This document shows positions 5,742-10,964 of a stretch of DNA of 10,964 bases, piece after piece. A model generated the notes under the pieces. It had not been told where the DNA came from. It saw only the letters and a list, made by a program, of their open reading frames with translations, and did no database searches. The position numbers and the translations under genes are program-made. This DNA comes from an uncultured Eubacteriales bacterium (GTDB lineage Bacteria; Bacillota; Clostridia; Oscillospirales; Oscillospiraceae), in the NCBI GenBank assembly GCA_900546295.1, contig URCK01000060.1, positions 1 to 10,964 of the forward strand. The letters are read 5' to 3'. Position 1 is the stretch's first letter, and each line of letters opens with the position of its first letter.

Positions 5742-6530
5742 TTGGAAGAACTGACAATGGGCGCGCGCATCTCAGAGCGCCGCAGAAATAAGGGACTGAC
5801 GCAGGAGGCGCTGGCAAAGCTGCTCGGCGTGAGCAATCAGGCCGTTTCCAAATGGGAGAGCGACGTGTGCTGCCCCGACATTGCGCTGCTGCCGCAGCTG
5901 GTCGACGCGCTGGAGATGACGCTCGACGAGCTCTTCGGCCGCGCGTGCAAGGCAGCCATCGCAAACGACCAGATCCTGCCCGTGGCGGCGGAGCTGCCGT
6001 GGGCGGATGACGAGAGCATCCACGCCGTGCTTTTTCAGGGCCACCGGCTGCTCCAGCCGAAGGAGGGCAGCCTCTTCCGCCGCGACAGATACGACGAAAT
6101 CCGCAAGAGCGTCGAGCTGCACTTTTCCGGCACGGCGCAGGATATTTACAGCGACTTCTCCGTCTGCTGCACAAATTCGACGATCCACGGCAGCGTCAGA
6201 GCCGGCGACGGCGTGACCTGCGGCGATGTCGGCGGCAATGTGCAGGCGGGCGACGGCGTCAAATGCGGCAGTGTCGGCGGCGACGTGCAGGCGGGCGACG
6301 GCGTGACCTGCTCCGGCGACGTCAAGGGCAATGTCCGCGCGGGCGACAGCGTCAGCTGCGGCAGCGTCGGCGGCGATGTGCAGGCAAGCGACAGCGTGCG
6401 CTGCGGCGATGTGCAGGGCAATGTCCGCGCAAGCGACAGCGTGCATTGCAGTACCGTCGTCGGCGATGTGAACGCCGACAGCGTCCGCTTCGCAAAGGAC
6501 GGCAAAGGCTTTTCCTTCACCACCCGTTAA
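5742..6530 (+). CDS. XRE-family HTH regulator fused to a 15-residue tandem-repeat domain
   Basis: 262 residues if started at TTG 5742 (GAGAGG 8 nt upstream). An in-frame ATG at 5757 with a weaker GGAAGA is the alternative and would remove five residues. Residues 6-66 form an XRE/Cro HTH: LTQEALAKLLGVSNQAVSKWE is diagnostic, followed by CCPDIALLPQLVDALEMTLDELFG. Residues 70-149 are a linker of unknown fold. Residues 150-250 are six tandem repeats of the form GxVxAxDxVxCGxVx plus a partial one, probably a beta-solenoid. There are no signal peptide or membrane segments, so it is cytosolic. The HTH should bind DNA; the repeat may drive oligomerisation or sense a ligand (inference). The gene stands alone between its own promoter and a strong terminator. 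Target unknown. Confidence 0.9.
   Translation: MEELTMGARISERRRNKGLTQEALAKLLGVSNQAVSKWESDVCCPDIALLPQLVDALEMTLDELFGRACKAAIANDQILPVAAELPWADDESIHAVLFQGHRLLQPKEGSLFRRDRYDEIRKSVELHFSGTAQDIYSDFSVCCTNSTIHGSVRAGDGVTCGDVGGNVQAGDGVKCGSVGGDVQAGDGVTCSGDVKGNVRAGDSVSCGSVGGDVQASDSVRCGDVQGNVRASDSVHCSTVVGDVNADSVRFAKDGKGFSFTTR
6189..6491 (+). repeat. 45-bp in-gene tandem repeat encoding a 15-residue Cys ladder
   Basis: Six repeats of about 45 bp (residues 150-240) and a degenerate seventh (241-250). Consensus residues are G-x-V-x-A-G/S-D-x-V-x-C-G-x-V. One cysteine per repeat falls at 160, 175, 190, 206, 221 and 236; the third repeat has one extra residue. The repeats keep several reading frames open on both strands, which creates spurious ORFs here. 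Confidence 0.92.
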
Positions 6531-6541
6531 ATAGCGCGAAC

Positions 6542-6573
6542 GCGCGGTGCCCTGACCGGCGCCGCGCTTTTTT
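6542..6573 (+). terminator. Strong intrinsic terminator of the XRE-repeat gene
   Basis: GCGCGGTGCC pairs with GGCGCCGCGC (10 bp, one G-U), 6-nt loop, followed by six T. It begins 12 nt after the stop codon, and its end nearly touches the next promoter. Confidence 0.88.
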
Positions 6574-6575
6574 CC

Positions 6576-6604
6576 TTGTCATCCCCCGCCTTTTGTGTTA
6601 CGAT
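6576..6604 (+). promoter_or_regulatory. Promoter of the DivIVA-like gene (TTGTCA-N17-TACGAT)
   Basis: -35 TTGTCA at 6576-6581, 17-nt spacer, -10 TACGAT at 6599-6604, starting 3 nt after the upstream terminator's T-run. Expected start near 6611, downstream of the in-frame ATG at 6605, which supports translation from 6635. Confidence 0.6.
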
Positions 6605-6634
6605 ATGCTTGAAAAAGAAAAAGGTGGGAGCATC

Positions 6635-7324
6635 ATGGAAAATACCTTCAAGAGTTCCGTCTTCGGCGGCTTCAACCGCGACGACGTCATCCGTTATATT
6701 GAAAGAACCGCGCTTGAGAGCAAGCAGCAGATTGAAGCGCTCGAGCAGGAGAGCGACGGCCTCTGCCGCGAGAATGCGGACCTTCGCGCAAAGCTTGCCG
6801 AGGCCGAGCGCGAGCGTGACCATCTGAACGAGTCCTATTCGACCGCGTCCAGCGCGCAGGACGCGCTCAAAAAAGGGCTGACCGCCGCGCAGGAAACGAT
6901 CGCCGAACTGCGCGCAAAGCTGGAGGAAACCACGCGGAAGGCAGATCACGCGCAGAAGGAGCACGAGCGCCTGCGCGAGGCGCAAAAGGCCGAACATGAG
7001 CGCGAGATGCAGAAAGTGCTCTCTGAGCTTGCGGAACTTCGCGCGCAGACTGAGGAATACGGCCGCGTAAAGGCGCATATTGCCGACATTGAGCTTTCCG
7101 CCCGCGAGCGGGCCGACGCGCTCGACGCCGCCACGCGCGCCAAGCTGCAAGCGTACATTGCTTCCTGCACGAGCCAGTGCGCACAGGTACTTGCAACGCT
7201 CGGCAATACCTGCGAAAGCGTTTCGACCGCGCTGCGCCATGCGGACGAAGCCGTGTCGCGCCTGCCCGGCGCGTTCACCACGCTGGAAGGCCAGCTCGAC
7301 GAGCTTAAAAAGTTTGAGCAGTAA
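6635..7324 (+). CDS. DivIVA-like coiled-coil protein
   Basis: 229 residues. The N-terminal segment FKSSVFGGFNRDDVIRYIE (5-23) resembles the DivIVA/GpsB lipid-binding domain signature, in which a short hydrophobic turn is followed by a DDV-type helix. From about 24 to 165 it is almost pure charged coiled coil rich in E, A, K, R and L; a less charged helical tail with three cysteines (178, 182, 193) ends the protein. DivIVA-type proteins sit at curved membranes, poles or septa and organise division, cell-wall growth or chromosome placement during sporulation. A structural role is inferred, and the partner is unknown. The start at 6635 has AAGGTGG 7 nt upstream; an in-frame ATG at 6605 lies before the predicted transcription start. 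Monocistronic, with its own terminator. Similarity rests on a short segment and could be overstated. Confidence 0.75.
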   Translation: MENTFKSSVFGGFNRDDVIRYIERTALESKQQIEALEQESDGLCRENADLRAKLAEAERERDHLNESYSTASSAQDALKKGLTAAQETIAELRAKLEETTRKADHAQKEHERLREAQKAEHEREMQKVLSELAELRAQTEEYGRVKAHIADIELSARERADALDAATRAKLQAYIASCTSQCAQVLATLGNTCESVSTALRHADEAVSRLPGAFTTLEGQLDELKKFEQ

Positions 7325-7334
7325 CAAAAAGCGC

Positions 7335-7371
7335 AAAAGGAGTGCGTTTCCGACGGAAACGCACTCCTTTT
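7335..7371. terminator. Bidirectional terminator shared by convergent genes
   Basis: Perfect 17-bp stem (7335-7351 with 7355-7371) and a 3-nt loop GAC. The plus-strand side ends in a T-run for the DivIVA-like gene. On the minus strand the stem ends in TTTT and is followed by GCGCTTTTTG. The TAA of the minus-strand gene (7371-7373) touches the stem. Confidence 0.9.
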
Positions 7372-8621
7372 TATGATAATTCGCTGTACTGATCGAAAAT
7401 TGCCGCAAATTCGTCCAGACGGTCCCGCAGATCGTCTGGTGCCTCGGTGCGAAAGTAGAGCACCTCTCCTCCGCGGCGCAGGATGAAAAACTGTCGGACT
7501 TCGTCCGGTTCATTTGGAAGCCGGGTATTTGGTTTGATAAATTCTGCGTAGTACGCCTCGTCAAAGCCGTCGAGCGAAAGCGTCTGCGCACCGCTTTCCA
7601 TGAAATAGTCGCGCAGCTCATGCGTCAGCGGAACGGCCAGCGCGGAAATGCGAGGGGCGTAGAAGTCAAGCTCCGTGCTGTACTGCATCCAAGTGTCGAT
7701 CGTTCCCGCATACGGCGTTTCGCCGACAGAGTACACGTGCCCGCCGAGCAGCGTCGAGAGATCGCGCACACCATACCAGTCCGATCCCCTTTCGCCGCCG
7801 AGCATCTCGGTCCCGATATACGGCAGCGGCGGCTCGTCATAGCTGTCGCCGTAGGCCGTATCGTTCACTCGCCAGAAAATCAGCGCGAGCGCCAATACAC
7901 CGGCAATGATCGTAAGCGCGCGGTCCGCTTTCGCCCAGCGGTTGCGCGGCATCTTCTCCACGCGCTCGCACGCCTCCATCGCGCGCTTGAGCGTTCGCAT
8001 CTCGTTTCTCTCCTTTGCCTCGCTCAGGATACCGAGGATACTGCCTAAGATAATGGACACAAACTGAATGACATCGCTCTTTTCCATCGTGAGGAACGAC
8101 ATCACTGGGAGACTCAAAGCACTAAAAAGGAAATAGACGAGCCAGATGTCCACCACCAGGAAGATCATCGGCAGGAAATAGCTGCGGCGCAACTTTTTAC
8201 ACAGTCTTCGGTAGCCATAGGAGTCCGTACAGTCCTTCGGCGTGGGGACGTGCGCAGTCCTGTCACCGCGCCAGATGTAGAAGATGCCGTCCTTCGTCCG
8301 GCAGACGTACTCCCAGCCCATCTGCGCGCGCGTTTCGCGCGTCCGCTCGTTGGGGTCGTCATCGTCCAGCGCAGGCTCGAGGTGATAGCGGCACTCGCAC
8401 GGCCCGCCGATCACAAAATCGTCTCCGCGCAGGAGCAGTTTACCCTCCGCCGCGCGCTCGGAAAGCCACTGCTCGATGCCGCGCGGATCGTAGGCGCTGA
8501 CCTTGAAGCGAATACTCTTGGTCTTTGCTTCCGTTTCCCCATCCGGCGTGTTTGCTGCATCGTTCGTACAGGCAGTTTCCTCCGCCGCCCGGCGGCTCAG
8601 CTCGTGCAGTCTCTCGTCCAT
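7371..8621 (-). CDS. DUF2812-type membrane protein
   Basis: 416 residues from the ATG at 8621, which has GGGGAG 9 nt upstream; the frame is open further to a TTG that lies inside the -35 hexamer, so that start is unlikely. Residues 36-120 resemble DUF2812: FKVSAYDPRGIEQWLSERAAEGKLL, then MGWEYVCRTKDGIFYIWRG. Three probable membrane segments follow at about 148-170, 183-200 and 234-251, with a basic loop (201-233) between the last two. The C-terminal 165 residues are soluble and, if the N-terminus is inside, would lie outside the cell. DUF2812 proteins commonly sit beside PadR regulators; none is seen here. Function unknown. Monocistronic with its own promoter. Confidence 0.8.
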   Translation of the reverse strand: MDERLHELSRRAAEETACTNDAANTPDGETEAKTKSIRFKVSAYDPRGIEQWLSERAAEGKLLLRGDDFVIGGPCECRYHLEPALDDDDPNERTRETRAQMGWEYVCRTKDGIFYIWRGDRTAHVPTPKDCTDSYGYRRLCKKLRRSYFLPMIFLVVDIWLVYFLFSALSLPVMSFLTMEKSDVIQFVSIILGSILGILSEAKERNEMRTLKRAMEACERVEKMPRNRWAKADRALTIIAGVLALALIFWRVNDTAYGDSYDEPPLPYIGTEMLGGERGSDWYGVRDLSTLLGGHVYSVGETPYAGTIDTWMQYSTELDFYAPRISALAVPLTHELRDYFMESGAQTLSLDGFDEAYYAEFIKPNTRLPNEPDEVRQFFILRRGGEVLYFRTEAPDDLRDRLDEFAAIFDQYSELS

Positions 8622-8652
8622 TTGCGTCCACTCCCCTCTTTTCTCTATGCAG

Positions 8653-8681
8653 AGTATAGGGGAGCGCACGGGTTTTTTCAA
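8653..8681 (-). promoter_or_regulatory. Promoter of the DUF2812-type gene (TTGAAA-N17-TATACT)
   Basis: Minus strand: -35 TTGAAA at 8681-8676, 17-nt spacer, -10 TATACT at 8658-8653; expected start near 8646, leader about 25 nt. Good sigma-A-type match. Confidence 0.72.
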
Positions 8682-8734
8682 GCACGTTCAGCGAGCATCG
8701 GGAAAAGATGTGCGCAAGTTTATTGTTACGTCGC

Positions 8735-8762
8735 AAAAAAGGCAGGAATTCCCTGCCTTTTT
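8735..8762. terminator. Terminator of dpaAB
   Basis: AAAAAGGCAGG (8736-8746) pairs with CCTGCCTTTTT (8752-8762), loop AATTC. On the minus strand it ends in TTTTTT and starts 5 nt after the dpaB stop. The plus side is also T-rich, so it could act both ways. Confidence 0.85.
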
Positions 8763-8767
8763 CCGTT

Positions 8768-9328
8768 TCAGAGCAAAATTGGCTGAATTTGGCAGCCCTC
8801 CATCGCCGCCTCGACTGTCGGCATGATCTTTCGGAAATCCGCAATGAGCGACGTGGGCTTCGCCTCGGCATTGTCCTGCCCGAAGGGGACAAAGTAGTAG
8901 TTTTTTCGGTTCAGGAGCGCGGCGATGTTCGCGGCGCTCGCGGAAAGGCCGTCGTTCGTTGCCAGCGCGAGCACGACGGGTTTGCCGTTTCGAAGGTGTC
9001 CCTTCGCCGCCATCGTCACCGGCCCGTCCGTGATGCCGTGGGCGAGCTTTGCAAGCGTATTGCCCGTGCAGGGGGCGATGACGAGTACCTCCATCGCCCC
9101 CTGCGGGCCGAGGGGCTCAGCCTCCACGATATTCCGCACGGCACAGCGTCCCGCAATGCCCTCCACACGCGTCACAAAGTCCTCCGCCGAGCCGAAGCGC
9201 GTCGAATACTTCGCCGCGTTTTCTGACAAAATCGGCACGAGCTCGTGCTCGCGCGCAATGTCCTCGTAAATTTTCAGCAACTCGGGATGGTTGCAGAACG
9301 AGCCGCAAAAGGCAAATCCGATCTTCAT
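8768..9328 (-). CDS. dpaB: Dipicolinate synthase subunit B
   Basis: Flavoprotein-like (flavodoxin fold) subunit that works with DpaA to make dipicolinic acid from a dihydrodipicolinate-pathway intermediate in the mother cell during sporulation; the product fills the spore core with calcium. 186 residues, slightly shorter than Bacillus SpoVFB (about 200). Visible: KIGFAFCGSFC at 2-12 (nucleotide-binding strand and loop), APCTGNTLAKLAHGITDGPVTMA at 85-107 and PVVLALATNDGLS at 117-129, both typical of SpoVFB. The ATG overlaps the dpaA stop as ATGA, with an AGGAGG-type site inside the end of dpaA, so translation is probably coupled. A terminator follows at once, so the operon appears to end here without the asd/dap genes found after spoVFAB in Bacillus. 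Confidence 0.95.
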   Translation of the reverse strand: MKIGFAFCGSFCNHPELLKIYEDIAREHELVPILSENAAKYSTRFGSAEDFVTRVEGIAGRCAVRNIVEAEPLGPQGAMEVLVIAPCTGNTLAKLAHGITDGPVTMAAKGHLRNGKPVVLALATNDGLSASAANIAALLNRKNYYFVPFGQDNAEAKPTSLIADFRKIMPTVEAAMEGCQIQPILL

Positions 9329-10152
9329 GCGTCCTCCTCCATGAGTCGACATAAGGTTTTTTTGATGGCGTGCGCCGCCGTCTCCGGCGCGACGATGCCC
9401 GGCAGTCCCGGTGCGCGCAGATAGGAAAGGCGCAGCCTTTCCACTGCGTTCATGTCAAAGCCGCTCGCGCCCGCAAGCTCGATGAGCAGGCAGTCGCGCG
9501 GAAGCTCTGAGAGCAGCGCTTCGTCCAGCACCGGATGCGGCACGGTGTTGAAGACCACACGGAATTCCCCCAGCGTGCCGGAAAGCCGGTTCGTATGCAG
9601 CGGCGTGTAGCCGAAGGCATCGATCCACGCAAGGTCCGAGAGCTTGCGCGCGCTGACGCTCACCTTCGCTCCCAGCGCGTGCAGGTCGTGGGCAAGGAGC
9701 TTTCCGATGCGGCCAAAGCCCATAACAAGACAGGGCGTGCCGTGCAGGGTAATGCTTGTATGCTTCATTGCCGTTTCGATCGCGCCCTCCGCCGTCGGGA
9801 CGGCGTTGCGCACGCTCAGCTCCTCTGCGGCAAAATAGTCCGTGATGTGCAGCCCCAGCGCATCCGCGAGCGCCATCGCCTCCCCGCTCACGTTTCCGGC
9901 AAAGATCCGATGCTCCGGCCGCAGCGCGCGAAAAAGGCGCTCGGTCGTCATCTCCGTGCCGCTTAAGTATCCGTTTTTCTCCATCGGCAGCGGCAGGACG
10001 ATACACTCCGCCCGCAGCGCATCGCACAGCGCCTGTGGGTTCGGCGCGCCGGAAAGCTCCCACGAGCAGACCTTGTGTCCCTCCGCCGCCATCATCTGCG
10101 CGAGCAGGCGCATCCGCTGATCGCCGCCCAAAAATGCCATCGTTCGTTCCAT
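9325..10152 (-). CDS. dpaA: Dipicolinate synthase subunit A
   Basis: Dehydrogenase-like subunit of dipicolinate synthase, pairing with DpaB; needed for spore heat resistance in sporeformers. 275 residues, near the family size (about 280-300). Residues 4-30 form an N-terminal alpha/beta start (TMAFLGGDQRMRLLAQMMAAEGHKV). A Rossmann NAD(P)-binding motif lies at VMGFGRIGK (143-151) followed by LGAKVSVSARK (160-170), and FNTVPHPVLDEALL (201-214) is a conserved DpaA stretch. The ATG at 10152 has AAGGGGG 6 nt upstream; the frame is open to 10263 but that extension has no good ribosome binding site. No convincing sigma-A promoter lies upstream on this strand, consistent with, but not proof of, sporulation-sigma control. 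Confidence 0.95.
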   Translation of the reverse strand: MERTMAFLGGDQRMRLLAQMMAAEGHKVCSWELSGAPNPQALCDALRAECIVLPLPMEKNGYLSGTEMTTERLFRALRPEHRIFAGNVSGEAMALADALGLHITDYFAAEELSVRNAVPTAEGAIETAMKHTSITLHGTPCLVMGFGRIGKLLAHDLHALGAKVSVSARKLSDLAWIDAFGYTPLHTNRLSGTLGEFRVVFNTVPHPVLDEALLSELPRDCLLIELAGASGFDMNAVERLRLSYLRAPGLPGIVAPETAAHAIKKTLCRLMEEDA

Positions 10153-10198
10153 CTCATTCCCCCTTTTCCATAAAGGGTATGCGCGCACGGCGCAGTTC

Positions 10199-10226
10199 TT
10201 GATTGCAAATTGCAAGGTGGTATGAT
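10199..10226 (+). promoter_or_regulatory. Possible plus-strand promoter (TTGATT-N16-TATGAT, extended -10)
   Basis: -35 TTGATT at 10199-10204, 16-nt spacer, -10 TATGAT at 10221-10226 preceded by TGG, an extended -10. Expected start near 10233. No plus-strand gene follows. The spacer region contains a tandem ATTGCAA (10202-10208, 10209-10215). Confidence 0.4.
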
Positions 10227-10232
10227 ATTCTC

Positions 10233-10302
10233 CGAAAAACGGAAAGAACGCCAAGCGATGCAAAGGACGCCGCAGGATAAGCCCCTGCGGCGTCCTTTTC
10301 TG
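10233..10302 (+). ncRNA. Candidate small RNA of about 70 nt
   Basis: Between the plus-strand promoter at 10199-10226 and the hairpin at 10262-10298, which is followed on the plus strand by TTTTCTGTTTTC. No good ORF lies inside. The predicted RNA would be a short A-rich 5' segment and one terminator stem. Inference from the promoter-terminator arrangement only; no RNA family recognised. Confidence 0.25.
10262..10298. terminator. 15-bp hairpin between histidine kinase and dpaA
   Basis: AAAGGACGCCGCAGG (10262-10276) pairs perfectly with 10284-10298; 7-nt loop. Downstream of the kinase stop it could end the minus-strand transcript, but the minus-strand T-tract is only TTT before GC. The plus strand has TTTTCTGTTTTC, so it looks stronger in that direction. 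Confidence 0.65.
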
Positions 10303-10307
10303 TTTTC

Positions 10308-10964
10308 TTACTCCTTCGGGAGAAGGATGCGGATGGTCGTGCCCTTGCCTTCCTCGCTTTGAAGCTCGACCGTGCCGTGGTGATACTGCACGGCGTGCTT
10401 GACGATGGAAAGGCCGAGGCCCGTGCCGCCGCTTGCTTTCGAGTGGCTCTTATCCACGCGGTAGAAGCGCTCGAAGATGCGTTCTCTGTGCTCGGGTGCA
10501 ATGCCGATGCCCGTATCGGCGACGGAGACGACCGCCTTGCCGTCCTCCGTTCCGACGCGCACCGAAACGCTGCCGCCCTCGACATTGTACTTTACGCCAT
10601 TGTCGCAGAGGTTATAGATCACCTCATACAAAAGCCGGCGCACGCCGCTCACACAGGTGCTCTCGCCCGTGACGGAGATCGTCACGTTCTTCTGCTCTGC
10701 CGCAGCCGTGAGATCGTCCGCCGCCTCCTGCGAGAGCGTCAGCAGATCGACCGTCTCGCGCGGCATTTCGTCGCCCTCGTCGAGCTGGGAGAGGCGGATG
10801 ATATCGCCGATGAGCGTGACAAGGCGCTGCGCCTCCTTGCGGATGTGACCGACAAAGCGCGGCACGTCGTCCGGCTGCACCATGCCGTTTTCGAGCAGCT
10901 CCGCGCTGCCGATGATGCCTTGCAGCGGCGTTTTGAGCTCGTGCGACACGTTCGCCGTGAATTC
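10308..10964 (-). CDS. Sensor histidine kinase, PhoR-like, N-terminus cut by window edge
   Basis: The C-terminal 218 residues of a two-component sensor kinase. The fragment opens with EFTANVSHELKTPLQ, the H-box of HisKA proteins; the phosphoacceptor is residue 8 of the visible part. Dimerisation helices run to about 65. The HATPase domain follows with the N-box YNLCDNGVKYN (117-127), G1 box DTGIGI (150-155), F-box IFERFYRV (163-170) and G2 box GGTGLGLSI (179-187), so the catalytic core is complete. Sensor and membrane parts, start codon and any partner response regulator lie beyond the window. The style is PhoR/ResE-like, but the signal cannot be told. It lies upstream of dpaA on the same strand with a hairpin in between, so co-transcription is doubtful. 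Confidence 0.93.
   Translation of the reverse strand, partial: EFTANVSHELKTPLQGIIGSAELLENGMVQPDDVPRFVGHIRKEAQRLVTLIGDIIRLSQLDEGDEMPRETVDLLTLSQEAADDLTAAAEQKNVTISVTGESTCVSGVRRLLYEVIYNLCDNGVKYNVEGGSVSVRVGTEDGKAVVSVADTGIGIAPEHRERIFERFYRVDKSHSKASGGTGLGLSIVKHAVQYHHGTVELQSEEGKGTTIRILLPKE

Noticed and set aside
5772..6523. Minus-strand open frames with repeated Thr/Ser/Pro or Ala/His patterns opposite the XRE-repeat gene
   Set aside because: The apparent protein repeats are the reverse reading of the 45-bp repeat; the sense frame has HTH, promoter, ribosome binding site and terminator.
8250..8786. 178-codon plus-strand frame opposite the start of the DUF2812-type gene
   Set aside because: Crosses the minus-strand promoter and the dpaAB terminator, has no ribosome binding site and no known domain.
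10165..10181. CATACCCTTTA upstream of dpaA as a sigma-E or sigma-K -10
   Set aside because: It misses consensus positions, has no matching -35 at a proper distance, and would start transcription almost at the ribosome binding site.
10258..10362. 34-codon plus-strand ORF starting in the possible small RNA
   Set aside because: Weak ribosome binding site and the frame runs through the terminator stem into the antisense of the kinase; no sign of selection.
10959..10964. GAATTC at the very end of the window as a sign of a cloned-fragment edge
   Set aside because: The same site occurs elsewhere in the window and the kinase frame runs cleanly through it, so it gives no evidence of an artificial junction.

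Overview
The window looks like the chromosome of a GC-rich, spore-forming member of the Clostridia (Firmicutes), perhaps Oscillospiraceae-like. Evidence: strong AGGAGG-type ribosome binding sites, sigma-A-type promoters, GC-rich codon use, a dipicolinate synthase gene pair (spore-specific metabolism), a DivIVA-like coiled-coil protein and a DUF2812-type membrane protein. The lineage is an inference from gene content and style; no species is assigned.

Left part (1-4469, minus strand): an arginine biosynthesis operon transcribed argC-argJ-argB-argD. The genes are closely spaced (79, 21 and 33 nt gaps) and each has its own good ribosome binding site. Together they convert N-acetylglutamate to N-acetylornithine, and ArgJ recycles the acetyl group to give ornithine. 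argD runs off the left edge, missing only a short C-terminus. argB carries the N-terminal helix and C-terminal motif typical of arginine-inhibited kinases, so it is the likely feedback point.

Middle (4470-5741): a 177-bp divergent, AT-rich regulatory region separates argC from a LysR-family regulator on the plus strand. It holds a good lysR promoter and three separate dyads, including a textbook T-N11-A LysR box and a half ARG box. The regulator is a candidate controller of itself and possibly of the arg operon.

Plus-strand block (5742-7324): an XRE-type HTH protein whose C-terminal half is a 15-residue tandem repeat with one cysteine per repeat, ended by a strong terminator; then a DivIVA-like coiled-coil protein with its own promoter. 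The latter converges on a minus-strand DUF2812-type membrane protein (7371-8621), and the two share a 17-bp bidirectional terminator stem.

Right part (8622-10964, minus strand): dpaA-dpaB (dipicolinate synthase subunits, 4-nt ATGA overlap) ending in a terminator, then, upstream of them, the C-terminal part of a PhoR-like sensor histidine kinase cut by the window edge. Between the kinase and dpaA there is a hairpin whose T-tract lies on the plus strand, preceded by a plausible plus-strand promoter: a candidate small RNA gene of about 70 nt.

No tRNA, rRNA, CRISPR array, insertion sequence or phage gene was seen. The most unusual items are the XRE-solenoid fusion, the dyad-rich argC/lysR region and the possible small RNA. 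Most of the window is ordinary core metabolism.
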